A stretch of DNA of 35,511 nucleotides from Candidatus Azambacteria bacterium GW2011_GWA2_42_9 (GTDB lineage: Bacteria > Patescibacteriota > Minisyncoccia > UBA10092), in NCBI GenBank assembly GCA_000994805.1, contig LCEQ01000006.1, positions 1 through 35,511 of the forward strand, written 5' to 3'. The first letter of the stretch is position 1. Each line of letters starts with the position of its first letter. The notes under the pieces were generated by a model. It did not search any database. It was given only the letters and a program-made list of their open reading frames with translations, and was not told the origin of the DNA. A program made the translations under genes and the position numbers. Positions 7,437-14,577 of this stretch are shown in pieces.

Positions 7437-7830
7437 ATTGTAAAAAGGATTTAATCAGAGAAATTTTTTCCAAGCGCGCTTTGATTTCCGCTCTCCTGTC
7501 TTCATACATTCTAATTTCTACAACACATAAATTGTCGGAAATGCGCAGATCTGCTTCTTCTGAAAGCTTAATATGACCTGCTAAAAATTCACCAAGTAAA
7601 TCTATAATTTTTTGAAATTCCTTAATTTCATCGGAAATTCTGCGCTCATCAGCCGCCATTTCGTTAGGGCATAGCTCACTGCCATATTCAGCCCAAGCCG
7701 CCAAATTAAATTCTTCCATCGATTTAAGATCACACCTTAGATCTGCTTGTTTCTTTTTTAAGTTCTCAATCGCGGCAATGATTTTTGCTTTATCGACGTC
7801 TGAAATATTTAGGCCTGGATGTAGCGGCAT
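7435..7830 (-). CDS. Helical/coiled-coil protein of unknown function, 131 aa
   Basis: The protein is almost entirely charged and helical, with heptad-like stretches at about 12-40, 60-85 and 103-130, and two Cys (33, 54) but no recognised motif. It has no signal peptide, so it is probably cytoplasmic. The start is fixed by a strong Shine-Dalgarno GAGGAG about 6 nt before the ATG at 7830. It has its own terminator and a probable promoter (7878-7906), so it stands as an independent cassette between rlmE and the phosphatase gene. No family recognised. Confidence 0.75.
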   Translation of the reverse strand: MPLHPGLNISDVDKAKIIAAIENLKKKQADLRCDLKSMEEFNLAAWAEYGSELCPNEMAADERRISDEIKEFQKIIDLLGEFLAGHIKLSEEADLRISDNLCVVEIRMYEDRRAEIKARLEKISLIKSFLQ

Positions 7831-7877
7831 ATTTTTCTCCTCATTTTTTAAAAAACAAATCTCCTAAGAGTGGGAAA

Positions 7878-7922
7878 ATTTTAAAATAAAAACAAAACTT
7901 TGTAAAGTTTTGTTTTTATTTT
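7878..7922 (-). terminator. 19-bp AT-rich hairpin terminator with an embedded promoter
   Basis: Arms 7883-7901 and 7904-7922 are perfectly complementary over 19 bp with a 2-nt loop. One arm is T-rich, so it can end the histidine-phosphatase transcript, whose stop codon it includes. Read on the minus strand the same DNA holds TTTACA (7906-7901), 17 nt, TAAAAT (7883-7878), a plausible promoter for the 131-aa gene. Confidence 0.7.
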
Positions 7923-8631
7923 ACCAAGCTATTTTATTATAAAACTCCAGGTTTAGTTTTGGCTTGGGTTTGAGATTTGAGTCAAAGCGGTAAGAAATCA
8001 TGGCGCAATTTTTAATCATATCTTTTTTATCAATCTCTAAAAGGGTTTCTTCGTCAAATTTTTCAAGCAATTTACGGAATGACATCATAACCGCCGAATG
8101 AGAAACAATCAAAATATTGGTTTTTGGATACTCTCTGACCAGCGTATTCAAAAACGACCAAATTCTTAAGTTAACATCTGTGAAGGCCTCGCCGCCGATG
8201 GGTCGATAATAATATTTTTTCTCTTTCTGTTTGCGCTCGTATTCGTATGGAAACAGCGTTTTTAATTCATCGGCAGTCAGTCCATCGGCAATTCCAAATT
8301 CCTTTTCGCGAATGCGTTCTTCAATGATAAATCTTGATTTTGGGAATTTTTTAGCGATAATCTTAGCGGTTTCAAGCGCGCGCTCAAAAGGCGAGGCGAA
8401 AATTATATCAAAATTTTTATAGTGATTTTTTAAAAATTCGGCCGTTTTTGCCGCCTGCTCTCTGCCTTTTTTAGAAAGGGGAATGTCCGCGTTTCGAACA
8501 TCTTTGATATTTTTAGTATAGGTTTTTAAAACACCGCGATTTATAAGTTCGCGTTCTTCGTTATATATTGATTGGCCGTGCCTTACAAGCACCAGATTAT
8601 CCGGCCATTTTTGAATTATTTTATGCGCCAT
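7921..8631 (-). CDS. Histidine phosphatase superfamily protein (phosphoglycerate mutase-like)
   Basis: The RHG signature with the phosphorylated His is at residues 17-19 (LVRHGQS). A SPFERALETA block and a late SHSAVMM motif carry the second catalytic Arg and His, and the EKEFG block carries the usual acidic residue. Length 236 aa. Family members act as cofactor-dependent phosphoglycerate mutases or broad phosphatases; the sequence alone does not decide. I place the start at ATG 8631 rather than the in-frame TTG at 8643: the ATG lies 1 nt after the stop of a 48-aa gene, with GGA about 9 nt upstream, suggesting translational coupling. It ends in a strong hairpin. Confidence 0.88.
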   Translation of the reverse strand: MAHKIIQKWPDNLVLVRHGQSIYNEERELINRGVLKTYTKNIKDVRNADIPLSKKGREQAAKTAEFLKNHYKNFDIIFASPFERALETAKIIAKKFPKSRFIIEERIREKEFGIADGLTADELKTLFPYEYERKQKEKKYYYRPIGGEAFTDVNLRIWSFLNTLVREYPKTNILIVSHSAVMMSFRKLLEKFDEETLLEIDKKDMIKNCAMISYRFDSNLKPKPKLNLEFYNKIAW

Positions 8632-8632
8632 A

Positions 8633-8779
8633 TTATTTTCCAAAAAATTTCATTCGGCTGACATGCTTTTTCTCGCTTTTTACATTGCGTATGGCAATGT
8701 TTTTTCTTATGCGCCATTTGTCGCCGGTCCGAAAAGCCGTTTTATTGCCGCGAGCATTTTTTCTGGAATAATTTTTCAT
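8633..8779 (-). CDS. Very basic 48-aa protein of unknown function
   Basis: The ORF runs from ATG at 8779 to TAA at 8635-8633. Nearly 40% of residues are Lys, Arg or His, with no Cys and few hydrophobics, so it is probably nucleic-acid or ribosome binding. Its stop is 1 nt from the ATG of the histidine phosphatase gene, and it starts 6 nt after the end of the M29 peptidase gene, so it fills the gap between two minus-strand genes exactly. It is too short for usual gene-finding cut-offs. I recognise no family; some ribosomal proteins have a similar size and charge, but none matches by eye. Confidence 0.55.
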   Translation of the reverse strand: MKNYSRKNARGNKTAFRTGDKWRIRKNIAIRNVKSEKKHVSRMKFFGK

Positions 8780-8785
8780 GACTAA

Positions 8786-9931
8786 TTAGAAAAAGTTAAT
8801 TCCACCATCATTAATAATTTTTTGGCCTTTATTTTTTTTGTCAAAATCCTGTTCGCTTGTAAACATTTCAACCGTCAGACCGTTTCTGGGAATTACAAAA
8901 TCATAGTGGGAACTAGCGGTATGAAAACCCTCGGCGCCCTCGTCTCCGTGTTTTGCGTCGCCGAAAGCCAGATGTATGGTTCCAAATCTTTTTTCGGCCT
9001 CAACAACGGAAACGCCAGCGCGTCTGTAGGATTTATCCGGGTCGGCCACAACCCCTCTGGCCTTGCTGTTTGCCCCAAAGCCCATTTCGGCAATCCGGTA
9101 TGGAGCCCAAGGATCATTGTATTCTTTTTCGCTTTCTTTGGATTCTTTGGCTAACTGGTCTCTTAAAACTTCGGCTGACTTTCCTCCATCAATCGCGACA
9201 ATAACTCCGTCTTTTATCGTCAGTTTAACAAACTCATCAACCCCTTGATGAGTTTTTATCGTTGATTCCAGAACTGGCAACATTAGCGTGCCATTTGTTC
9301 TCGTTTCATCGGGAGTAGTATAAATTTCCCCGACGGGCAGATTGCCCCATTCACCGGGATTAAGCACCCCCGTTTCTTTAATCCATCGGCGTTCCCCTAA
9401 AGGACGGATGGGAATATTTAAATCGGTACCATAGACGGAAGTGATTTTAAAACCCCTTGCCCTGCTTAACAGAGCTTCCATTCTGTTTAAACGCTCAACC
9501 AATTCGGCCGGATTTTCCTCAAGAGCTCCGCCCGGCTTAAACGCTTCCTTATCAATATCCAAAAGCGCCAAAAACCGATTTTTTGTTTCTTTAATATCAT
9601 CATAAATATCGTCTGACGTGCCATAATCTCCGGCGCTTATGCTGATTATCGTTTCGTATTTTTGCAATAATTGCAGAATTTCTTCTTTCTTTGATTTTTT
9701 TGAAAGCATGAACTCTTTTCTTGAAGAGCCAATCGCGTCAATGGCCTTTTCCAAAATAACAGCCGTTTTTCCGTCGGTATCACGATCTTTGATTAATAAA
9801 ACCTTTTCCTCGGATTTTAATTGTAAATATCCTTTTAGTGCCCGTTCGGCCACTTGAACATATTCAGGAGAAACCTCCATTTCCTTTTTCTGTTCAATTT
9901 TTGATTTTGGCGCCTTTTCAACATTCATCAT
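8786..9931 (-). CDS. M29-family aminopeptidase
   Basis: The 381-aa protein has the hallmarks of M29 (aminopeptidase T/AmpS type) metallopeptidases in its C-terminal half: GEWGNLPVGEIYTTP with a metal-binding Glu, then IAEMGFGAN with a second Glu, then GTIHLAFGDA with His, and a final HYDFVI with His and Asp. The family removes N-terminal residues using two metal ions. The N-terminal half is more divergent. It starts at 9931 (two consecutive ATGs; the second is possible) without a clear SD. It is divergent from dnaX across 65 nt and probably co-transcribed with the 48-aa gene and the phosphatase. Confidence 0.85.
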   Translation of the reverse strand: MMNVEKAPKSKIEQKKEMEVSPEYVQVAERALKGYLQLKSEEKVLLIKDRDTDGKTAVILEKAIDAIGSSRKEFMLSKKSKKEEILQLLQKYETIISISAGDYGTSDDIYDDIKETKNRFLALLDIDKEAFKPGGALEENPAELVERLNRMEALLSRARGFKITSVYGTDLNIPIRPLGERRWIKETGVLNPGEWGNLPVGEIYTTPDETRTNGTLMLPVLESTIKTHQGVDEFVKLTIKDGVIVAIDGGKSAEVLRDQLAKESKESEKEYNDPWAPYRIAEMGFGANSKARGVVADPDKSYRRAGVSVVEAEKRFGTIHLAFGDAKHGDEGAEGFHTASSHYDFVIPRNGLTVEMFTSEQDFDKKNKGQKIINDGGINFF

Positions 9932-9956
9932 ATTATTATATAATATTTTTTGTTTT

Positions 9957-9982
9957 ACTTTATCATAAATTCGTGATAAAGT
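9957..9982. promoter_or_regulatory. 9-bp inverted repeat between divergent M29 peptidase and dnaX genes
   Basis: ACTTTATCA (9957-9965) and TGATAAAGT (9974-9982) form a perfect dyad with an 8-nt spacer, 14 nt before the dnaX ATG. It could be an operator or just contain the promoter; no U-tract follows, so it is not a terminator. Confidence 0.45.
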
Positions 9983-9996
9983 ACAGGTAAAATTTT

Positions 9997-11058
9997 ATGT
10001 CTAATCTTGTTTTATATAGAAAATATCGGCCGCAAAGTTGGGACGAAGTTATCGGTCAGGAACATGTAGTGCGGACGCTGACTAACGCCATCAAACTTGG
10101 TCGTGTCAGCCACGCGTATTTATTTTCCGGCCCCCGAGGCACGGGCAAAACCACCATTGCCCGGCTTCTGGCGAAATCTCTCGGCTGTGCCGACTTGGAT
10201 TTGATTGAAATCGACGCCGCATCAAACCGCGGCATTGACGAAATAAGGCAACTGCGAGAGGGGATTAAATTTTCTCCGATGGCGGGAAAATACAAGGTCT
10301 TTATAATTGATGAAGTCCACCAACTCACTAAAGAAGCGTTTAACGCGCTTTTAAAAACATTAGAAGAGCCGCCGGCGCACGCCATATTCGTTTTGGCGAC
10401 AACAGAAGCGCATAAAGTTCCCGAAACGATTTTATCGCGCGTCCAGCATTTCAATTTCAAAAGATTGGCGGTTTCCGATATTATCAAAAAACTGGAAAGA
10501 ATCACGACGGCGGAAAAAATAAAAATTGATCCGGACGCCGTGCGTTTGGTGGCGAATTTTGCCGGAGGAAGCTACCGCGACGCCGAATCAATGCTTGAGC
10601 AATTGCGGGTCTGGAATGATAAAACTATAATCAAACAAGACATTGAAGAACTTTTGGGCGCGGTTGATTTTGAAAAGGTGAAAATAATGACCGACCATCT
10701 TTCGGGAGTTGAGGCAAAACAAGCGATTGATTATATTGGCAAACTCTGCGAAGAGGGAACAGACCTTCAGGAATTTTCCAAAGCCCTGATAAACCACTTG
10801 CGCAAAATAATGCTCATTAAAGTTGATGCTTCATTGGCGAATCTTATGGCGCAGGAGCTTACCCCAGACCAGATGGAAACGGTAAAAAAACAGGCGGAAG
10901 CGTTTTCACTTGATAACGCGGCGAAAGTTATAAGAATCTTTATGTCCGCTCAGCAAGACATTAAGCGTTCGCCAATTCCTTCTCTTCCGATAGAACTGGC
11001 CGTGGTGGAGGTGATTAGTAGCAAGGGACAAATAGAAAGTAATAAGCAAAATGTTTAA
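9997..11058 (+). CDS. dnaX: DNA polymerase III subunit gamma/tau, short form lacking most of the zinc module
   Basis: The clamp-loader ATPase has a P-loop GPRGTGKT (45-52), Walker B IIDEVHQ (Asp105-Glu106), sensor 1 (ATTEAHKVP) and the SRV arginine-finger block. At 353 aa it ends after the collar-type domain; there is no tau C-terminal extension. Between Cys64 and DLIEIDAAS only two residues remain, so the loop that normally carries the other three zinc ligands (CxxCxxC) is missing. It loads the sliding clamp during replication. The tRNA-Gln gene starts 4 nt after its stop, so both are likely on one transcript. Confidence 0.93.
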   Translation: MSNLVLYRKYRPQSWDEVIGQEHVVRTLTNAIKLGRVSHAYLFSGPRGTGKTTIARLLAKSLGCADLDLIEIDAASNRGIDEIRQLREGIKFSPMAGKYKVFIIDEVHQLTKEAFNALLKTLEEPPAHAIFVLATTEAHKVPETILSRVQHFNFKRLAVSDIIKKLERITTAEKIKIDPDAVRLVANFAGGSYRDAESMLEQLRVWNDKTIIKQDIEELLGAVDFEKVKIMTDHLSGVEAKQAIDYIGKLCEEGTDLQEFSKALINHLRKIMLIKVDASLANLMAQELTPDQMETVKKQAEAFSLDNAAKVIRIFMSAQQDIKRSPIPSLPIELAVVEVISSKGQIESNKQNV

Positions 11059-11062
11059 AAAT

Positions 11063-11133
11063 TGCGGGGTCGTCTAACGGTAGGACACTTCCCTTTGAAG
11101 GAAGTTATTTTGGTCCGAATCCAAACCCCGCAG
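11063..11133 (+). tRNA. tRNA-Gln (UUG anticodon)
   Basis: Acceptor TGCGGGG (11063-11069) pairs perfectly with CCCCGCA (11126-11132), and the discriminator is G11133. The anticodon stem CTTCC/GGAAG holds CTTTGAA, anticodon TTG. The D-loop has the normal GG. The T-loop is TCCGAAT (11114-11120), with C in place of the almost universal U55. CCA is not fully encoded (CCG follows). It begins 4 nt after dnaX and borders an accessory island. Confidence 0.92.
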
Positions 11134-11193
11134 CCGTCATATGCTAAGTCAAATGATTGAGATACATATTAAGTAAATAATAAAAAAATAATT

Positions 11194-11562
11194 ATGAAAG
11201 GCCCAATTTACCAAAATATAATATCTGGAACTGAACCGTTATATCAAAAATATTTTGAAGAAATATTAGATAAAATCGATGTTCAAAATTTTACAAACCA
11301 GGCACTTGGCAGATCATATGATAAAGATAAGATTAAGAATGACTATAAAATTGTTGAACAAATAGTAAATATGGCTAAAGAAAAAAGCCATCTTTCGCCG
11401 TTGGCACTTCAAGTAATGTTAGAACAATATTTATGGGCAGATGTTTATATGCGGGAAATGGATAAAGATAAATGGATTTATCGAGTTATTAATCGGAAAG
11501 ATGAAGACTTTTTTCCAGATTCAATGGTTATTTATAAAAAGTTTTTTGAAGATAAACAATAA
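11194..11562 (+). CDS. Soluble protein of unknown function, 122 aa (orphan operon, gene 1)
   Basis: This charged, mainly helical protein has no membrane segment or signal peptide. It is rich in Tyr, Lys and Asp and shows no motif I recognise. Codon use is clearly more AT-rich than in dnaX next door. It is the first of three tightly spaced genes (8 nt and 1 nt gaps) right after tRNA-Gln; the two following encode membrane proteins. No strong SD is present. The arrangement suggests one transcript and a joint function that I cannot name. Confidence 0.75.
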   Translation: MKGPIYQNIISGTEPLYQKYFEEILDKIDVQNFTNQALGRSYDKDKIKNDYKIVEQIVNMAKEKSHLSPLALQVMLEQYLWADVYMREMDKDKWIYRVINRKDEDFFPDSMVIYKKFFEDKQ

Positions 11563-11570
11563 ATAATAAT

Positions 11571-11846
11571 ATGAATGTTATAGCGGGGATATTAATTGGT
11601 ATTATTAACAATTCATGGCTTGCAATTATCGTAGCGCCATTACTTTGGGGTATTGTATGGTGCGTTTTGCAATTTATTTATAAAAATAAACTTAATAATT
11701 ATTTAGATCGTGCCAAAGAAAAAAACCTACCTCTGAAATGGAAAATGAGCCACACTCAAAGCTTTTACTTTATCGAATATTTAACAAGTAGCACAACTGC
11801 TTTAATTTTTTCTGTTTTAGTTAAATTAATAAAAGATCTAATTTAA
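11571..11846 (+). CDS. Two-helix membrane protein, 91 aa (orphan operon, gene 2)
   Basis: Hydrophobic segments lie at about residues 3-9 and 14-37 (close enough to be one long or two short helices) and 68-88, with a basic loop of about 30 residues between them (KNKLNNYLDRAKEKN). No conserved motif recognised. It is encoded 8 nt after gene 1 and 1 nt before gene 3, so co-translation is likely. Confidence 0.7.
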   Translation: MNVIAGILIGIINNSWLAIIVAPLLWGIVWCVLQFIYKNKLNNYLDRAKEKNLPLKWKMSHTQSFYFIEYLTSSTTALIFSVLVKLIKDLI

Positions 11847-11847
11847 T

Positions 11848-12426
11848 ATGGCCGAAGGGAGAATAAAATTAACAGAAAATGAACTTGAAGAATTTTATAC
11901 CAAGCTTGGTTCGCGACATTTTAAATTACAAGAAGAGATATTTAAAGAATATGGGTACAAAAAATTAGATATTTATTTCAAGTTGATTGAGTTTACTTAT
12001 CAGATTGTTACGGTAATAGGCGTTATTGCGGGCCTAGGATTTACCGCTCTTTCCTCCATTCAAAATCGTTACTCATTTGTCATGGGTGAAGCCTTTTTAT
12101 TTCTCGGAATTTTATTTGGTATTTATTTGGTGCATAAAATTTATTCGGGAGAGCTACTTAGTTTTCAACGAGCCCAGAATATTCACAAAAAGCATTTTGG
12201 GGAAAGAAACGAATTCTTTAAAAAGATATGGACCGAACTTAAAGCTGATGGTGCCAATATAGCAGATTGGGAAAAATTAAAACAGATAGATGATAAAACA
12301 ATTGAAATTTTCGATTCTAAAGATGAGGAATTAGACGATATTTATAGGCTAAAAGCGTACCAAAGAATTTTATTATATTTTTTGGCCGCAGGTTGTTTCA
12401 TGATTTTATTTTCTATTATTTTTTAA
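11848..12426 (+). CDS. Three-helix membrane protein, 192 aa (orphan operon, gene 3)
   Basis: The N-terminal about 45 residues are charged and helical, followed by a membrane hairpin (about 52-72 and 78-97). A cytoplasmic helical stretch of about 75 residues rich in Lys, Glu and Asp comes next, with a final helix at about 175-192. The layout loosely resembles small membrane effector proteins with a sensor region, such as SLATT-type proteins, but I see no diagnostic motif and do not assign it. It ends the three-gene unit; downstream lies a gene-poor stretch with promoter-like sequence and then a pseudogene. Confidence 0.75.
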   Translation: MAEGRIKLTENELEEFYTKLGSRHFKLQEEIFKEYGYKKLDIYFKLIEFTYQIVTVIGVIAGLGFTALSSIQNRYSFVMGEAFLFLGILFGIYLVHKIYSGELLSFQRAQNIHKKHFGERNEFFKKIWTELKADGANIADWEKLKQIDDKTIEIFDSKDEELDDIYRLKAYQRILLYFLAAGCFMILFSIIF

Positions 12427-12446
12427 TTAAATAGATCCGACCGAGA

Positions 12447-12465
12447 CGCCTCAATCTGATATACT
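12447..12465 (+). promoter_or_regulatory. Promoter-like element shared with 15855-15873
   Basis: This 19-nt stretch ends in TATACT (12460-12465) with an upstream TG (extended -10). It matches 15855-15873, upstream of the TPR-like gene, at 18 of 19 positions. Here it stands 85 nt before the HAD pseudogene. No good -35 box is seen, so an extended -10 promoter is the likely reading. Confidence 0.45.
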
Positions 12466-12549
12466 GAATTAGCCCTAAAAAGCTCTCAACGGCCTTGCTG
12501 GGTGTGGTTCCAGACCAAGTTAGTCAGCCAATAAATTTTAATAAAAACA

Positions 12550-13119
12550 ATGAATAAAATAATATTTTTTGATGCCGACGGCGTACTTATAGTTCAGCGG
12601 GAAAAGTTTTTTAGCCAACGATTATTCGAGGACTAAGGAGTTTCCGTTGAACTCATCATGCCTCTTTTTAAAAACGAATTTTATAAATGCGTTCTTGGAG
12701 AAATGGACCTTAAAGAAGTGCTTAAATCCTATATTGAAAAATGGGGGTGGAAAGGTTCTATTGATGAACTGCTCAAATATTGGTGGGAAGGAGAGAATAA
12801 ACCAAATATTTTCGTATTAGAGGTGGTAGATCAACTACGCGCGCGAGGCGTGAAATGTTACCTTACCACAGACCAAGAAAAATATCGGGCGGATTATATT
12901 ATGAATGGAGTTGGTCTTAAAGAACATTTGGATGGAGCATTCTTCTCTTATGATTTGGGTGTAAGTAAAAGCAAACGAGAATACTGGGAAAAAGTTTTAC
13001 AGACACTCAATATTAAAAATCCTCAGGAAGTTCAATGTTGGGATGATGAACAAGAAAATATCGATGTAGCCCAAGAGGTGGGTATTGAAGCTCACTTGTA
13101 TCTTGTATACAGATATTAG
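12550..13119 (+). pseudogene. HAD-superfamily hydrolase interrupted by an in-frame TAA
   Basis: From ATG 12550 the frame starts with HAD motif I (FFDADGVL, Asp8 and Asp10), stops at TAA 12634-12636 after 28 codons, then continues in the same frame to 13119. The remainder has the later HAD motifs: a Thr-Thr before the helix (CYLTTDQ), a basic residue region, and the acidic pair in CWDDEQ. A restart at ATG 12658 would lack the nucleophile Asp. The full gene would be 189 codons, normal for subfamily IA-type HAD phosphatases. It is either a recent nonsense mutation or a sequence error; TAA recoding is unlikely because other genes here stop with TAA. Confidence 0.75.
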
Positions 13120-13149
13120 TGATTTGAAAATATTGATTTAAAAAGTTGA

Positions 13150-13222
13150 ATGCCCAAACCAAAATCAATTTGCGTATTCGGAGACAGCGTCACTTGCGGC
13201 GCGTGAAGTTTGGAATTTGATT
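13150..13222 (+). pseudogene. 5' fragment of an SGNH hydrolase gene, duplicate of 13935 onward
   Basis: The first 38 nt (13150-13187) are identical to the start of the SGNH gene at 13935-13972, and weaker similarity continues to about 13222. It encodes the GDS block (residues 11-13) and then stops at TGA, where the full copy has TGG (Trp). No further gene body follows before the next orphan gene. It is a truncated duplicate or the remnant left by an insertion of the 13.2-13.9 kb segment. Confidence 0.75.
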
Positions 13223-13305
13223 TTTAAACGTCCGGATGTTAAAAATAATTATTAGCGTTATTTTGAAGCCGGTCGCAGTTCTTTTATAAGAGGAGGTAGG
13301 AAACC

Positions 13306-13839
13306 ATGGCTGATTCCCTGAAAAACCAAGTACTTTGTTCGGTATTTGCCTGCCTGGCTGACCAGATAATGTCGAGAGGAAAAACTTCCGAATCCTTCGC
13401 GGCCATTATCATTCTTTTGAAAAACATGAAACCGGAACAGCCGGTTGTGGACTTCGTCGCCAAAAAATATCTGGAAATCTTTAGGAATAACCGGGACTTT
13501 CCCGCCCGCCACAATATTGATGCATTGGACGCGGCTACCAGAGTGATTGATTTCGCCGCTTCCGCCGCGGTCGTTGAAGAGGTAATCCGGGAAACCGCCA
13601 AAATGGGATGGTACGGCCGGATTGAAGATATGGCAAAGAGATTACTGAATCGGGGACTGACAGAGCAGGAAATGCGCTGGCTGGTTGACAGTTATTTGGA
13701 TCATAAGGGCACGCAAAGCAACTCGGCAGAAGAAACTCTCTGTGAACTTGCCCGGAAATACCTGAAACCGCAGGAAGCGCGCAATGTGGAAATCCGGCTT
13801 CAGAAGTTTAGGCGTGCATTTGAAAGCGACCCCCTTTAG
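13306..13839 (+). CDS. All-helical protein of unknown function, 177 aa
   Basis: This soluble protein is predicted to be nearly all alpha-helix, with repeated helix-turn-helix units reminiscent of HEAT/TPR-type scaffolds but no clear repeat consensus. A strong SD (GAGGAGG, about 13289-13296) precedes ATG 13306 by about 9 nt, and a hairpin terminator follows at 13860. Its codon use is more GC-rich than that of the AT-rich genes before it. It sits between a fragment and a frameshifted copy of the same SGNH gene, which suggests that it arrived with or inside that duplication. No family recognised. Confidence 0.75.
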   Translation: MADSLKNQVLCSVFACLADQIMSRGKTSESFAAIIILLKNMKPEQPVVDFVAKKYLEIFRNNRDFPARHNIDALDAATRVIDFAASAAVVEEVIRETAKMGWYGRIEDMAKRLLNRGLTEQEMRWLVDSYLDHKGTQSNSAEETLCELARKYLKPQEARNVEIRLQKFRRAFESDPL

Positions 13840-13859
13840 GCGAAAGCGAATTTGAAATG

Positions 13860-13890
13860 AAACCGCGGCTTGTCCGGCGGTTTTTTGTTT
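13860..13890 (+). terminator. Rho-independent terminator
   Basis: AAACCGC (13860-13866) pairs with GCGGTTT (13877-13883) around a 10-nt loop, followed by TTTTTTGTTTT. It ends the helical orphan gene. Confidence 0.85.
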
Positions 13891-13934
13891 TCGCCGCTTC
13901 CGCTATTTAAGTTTTTAAGGTAAAATTTAGCCGT

Positions 13935-14542
13935 ATGCCCAAACCAAAATCAATTTGCGTATTCGGAGACAGTACGGCTTGGGGCGCGTGGGATTTGGAA
14001 AAAGGCGGCTGGGTAAATCGCCTCTGGTTTCATGTTGCCCAAAGAAATGGTGATTACTATGTTGAAATATACAATTGCAGCGTTTCCGGCGGCACAACCG
14101 AAACGATTTTAGAAAGGTTCGAAAATGAAGCGAAAATAAGAAATGCCGACGCTTTGATATTTCAAACTGGCGGGAATGACGCTTCTTATGAAAATAAACC
14201 GGGTAATTATCTGGTTGCGCCAGAAAAGTTTAAAGAAAACCTTAAAGAAATCATCAAGCGATCCAAGGAAATTACCGATAATATTATTTTTATGGATTTA
14301 AAGAATTGCGATGAATCCAAAACAATGCCAGTATCATGGATTGATATTTACTATACTAACGAAAATATAAAGAAATACAGTGAAATTATACAGGAAGTTT
14401 GTAATAAAATAATGTCCTATTTTTGGATTTGGAATTATTAGACAACAATGATTTTGATGATGGCCTTCATCCCAACGCTCAAGGCCACGAAAAGATTTTT
14501 AATCAGGTAAAGGATTTTTTGATTGAAAAGGGATGGATTTAG
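13935..14542 (+). pseudogene. SGNH/GDSL hydrolase with a 3' frameshift
   Basis: The frame from ATG 13935 gives 168 aa with block I GDS (Ser13), a Gly in the block II region (SVSGG), and block III GGND (79-82). It stops at 14439-14441. The missing final block, DGLHPN...GH with the catalytic Asp and His, is encoded just after, in another frame (about 14411-14542, ending TAG). Joining the frames requires a one-base change in the A/T-rich stretch about 14402-14413. SGNH enzymes hydrolyse esters of lipids or carbohydrates; as written this copy lacks its Asp-His pair. A -10-like TAAAAT lies 8 nt before the ATG. It is a pseudogene or a sequence error. Confidence 0.8.
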
Positions 14543-14577
14543 TCCGCCCAAAACGCGTCAATATGAATTATAGTTGA

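Noticed and set aside
8632-8643. TTG start at 8643 for the histidine phosphatase
   Set aside because: It would overlap the end of the 48-aa gene; ATG 8631 is coupled to that stop and has a GGA upstream.
12634-13209. Stop-codon recoding to explain the interrupted HAD and SGNH frames
   Set aside because: The breaks involve TAA, TGA and a frameshift; many intact genes here end in TAA and TGA and use TGG for Trp.
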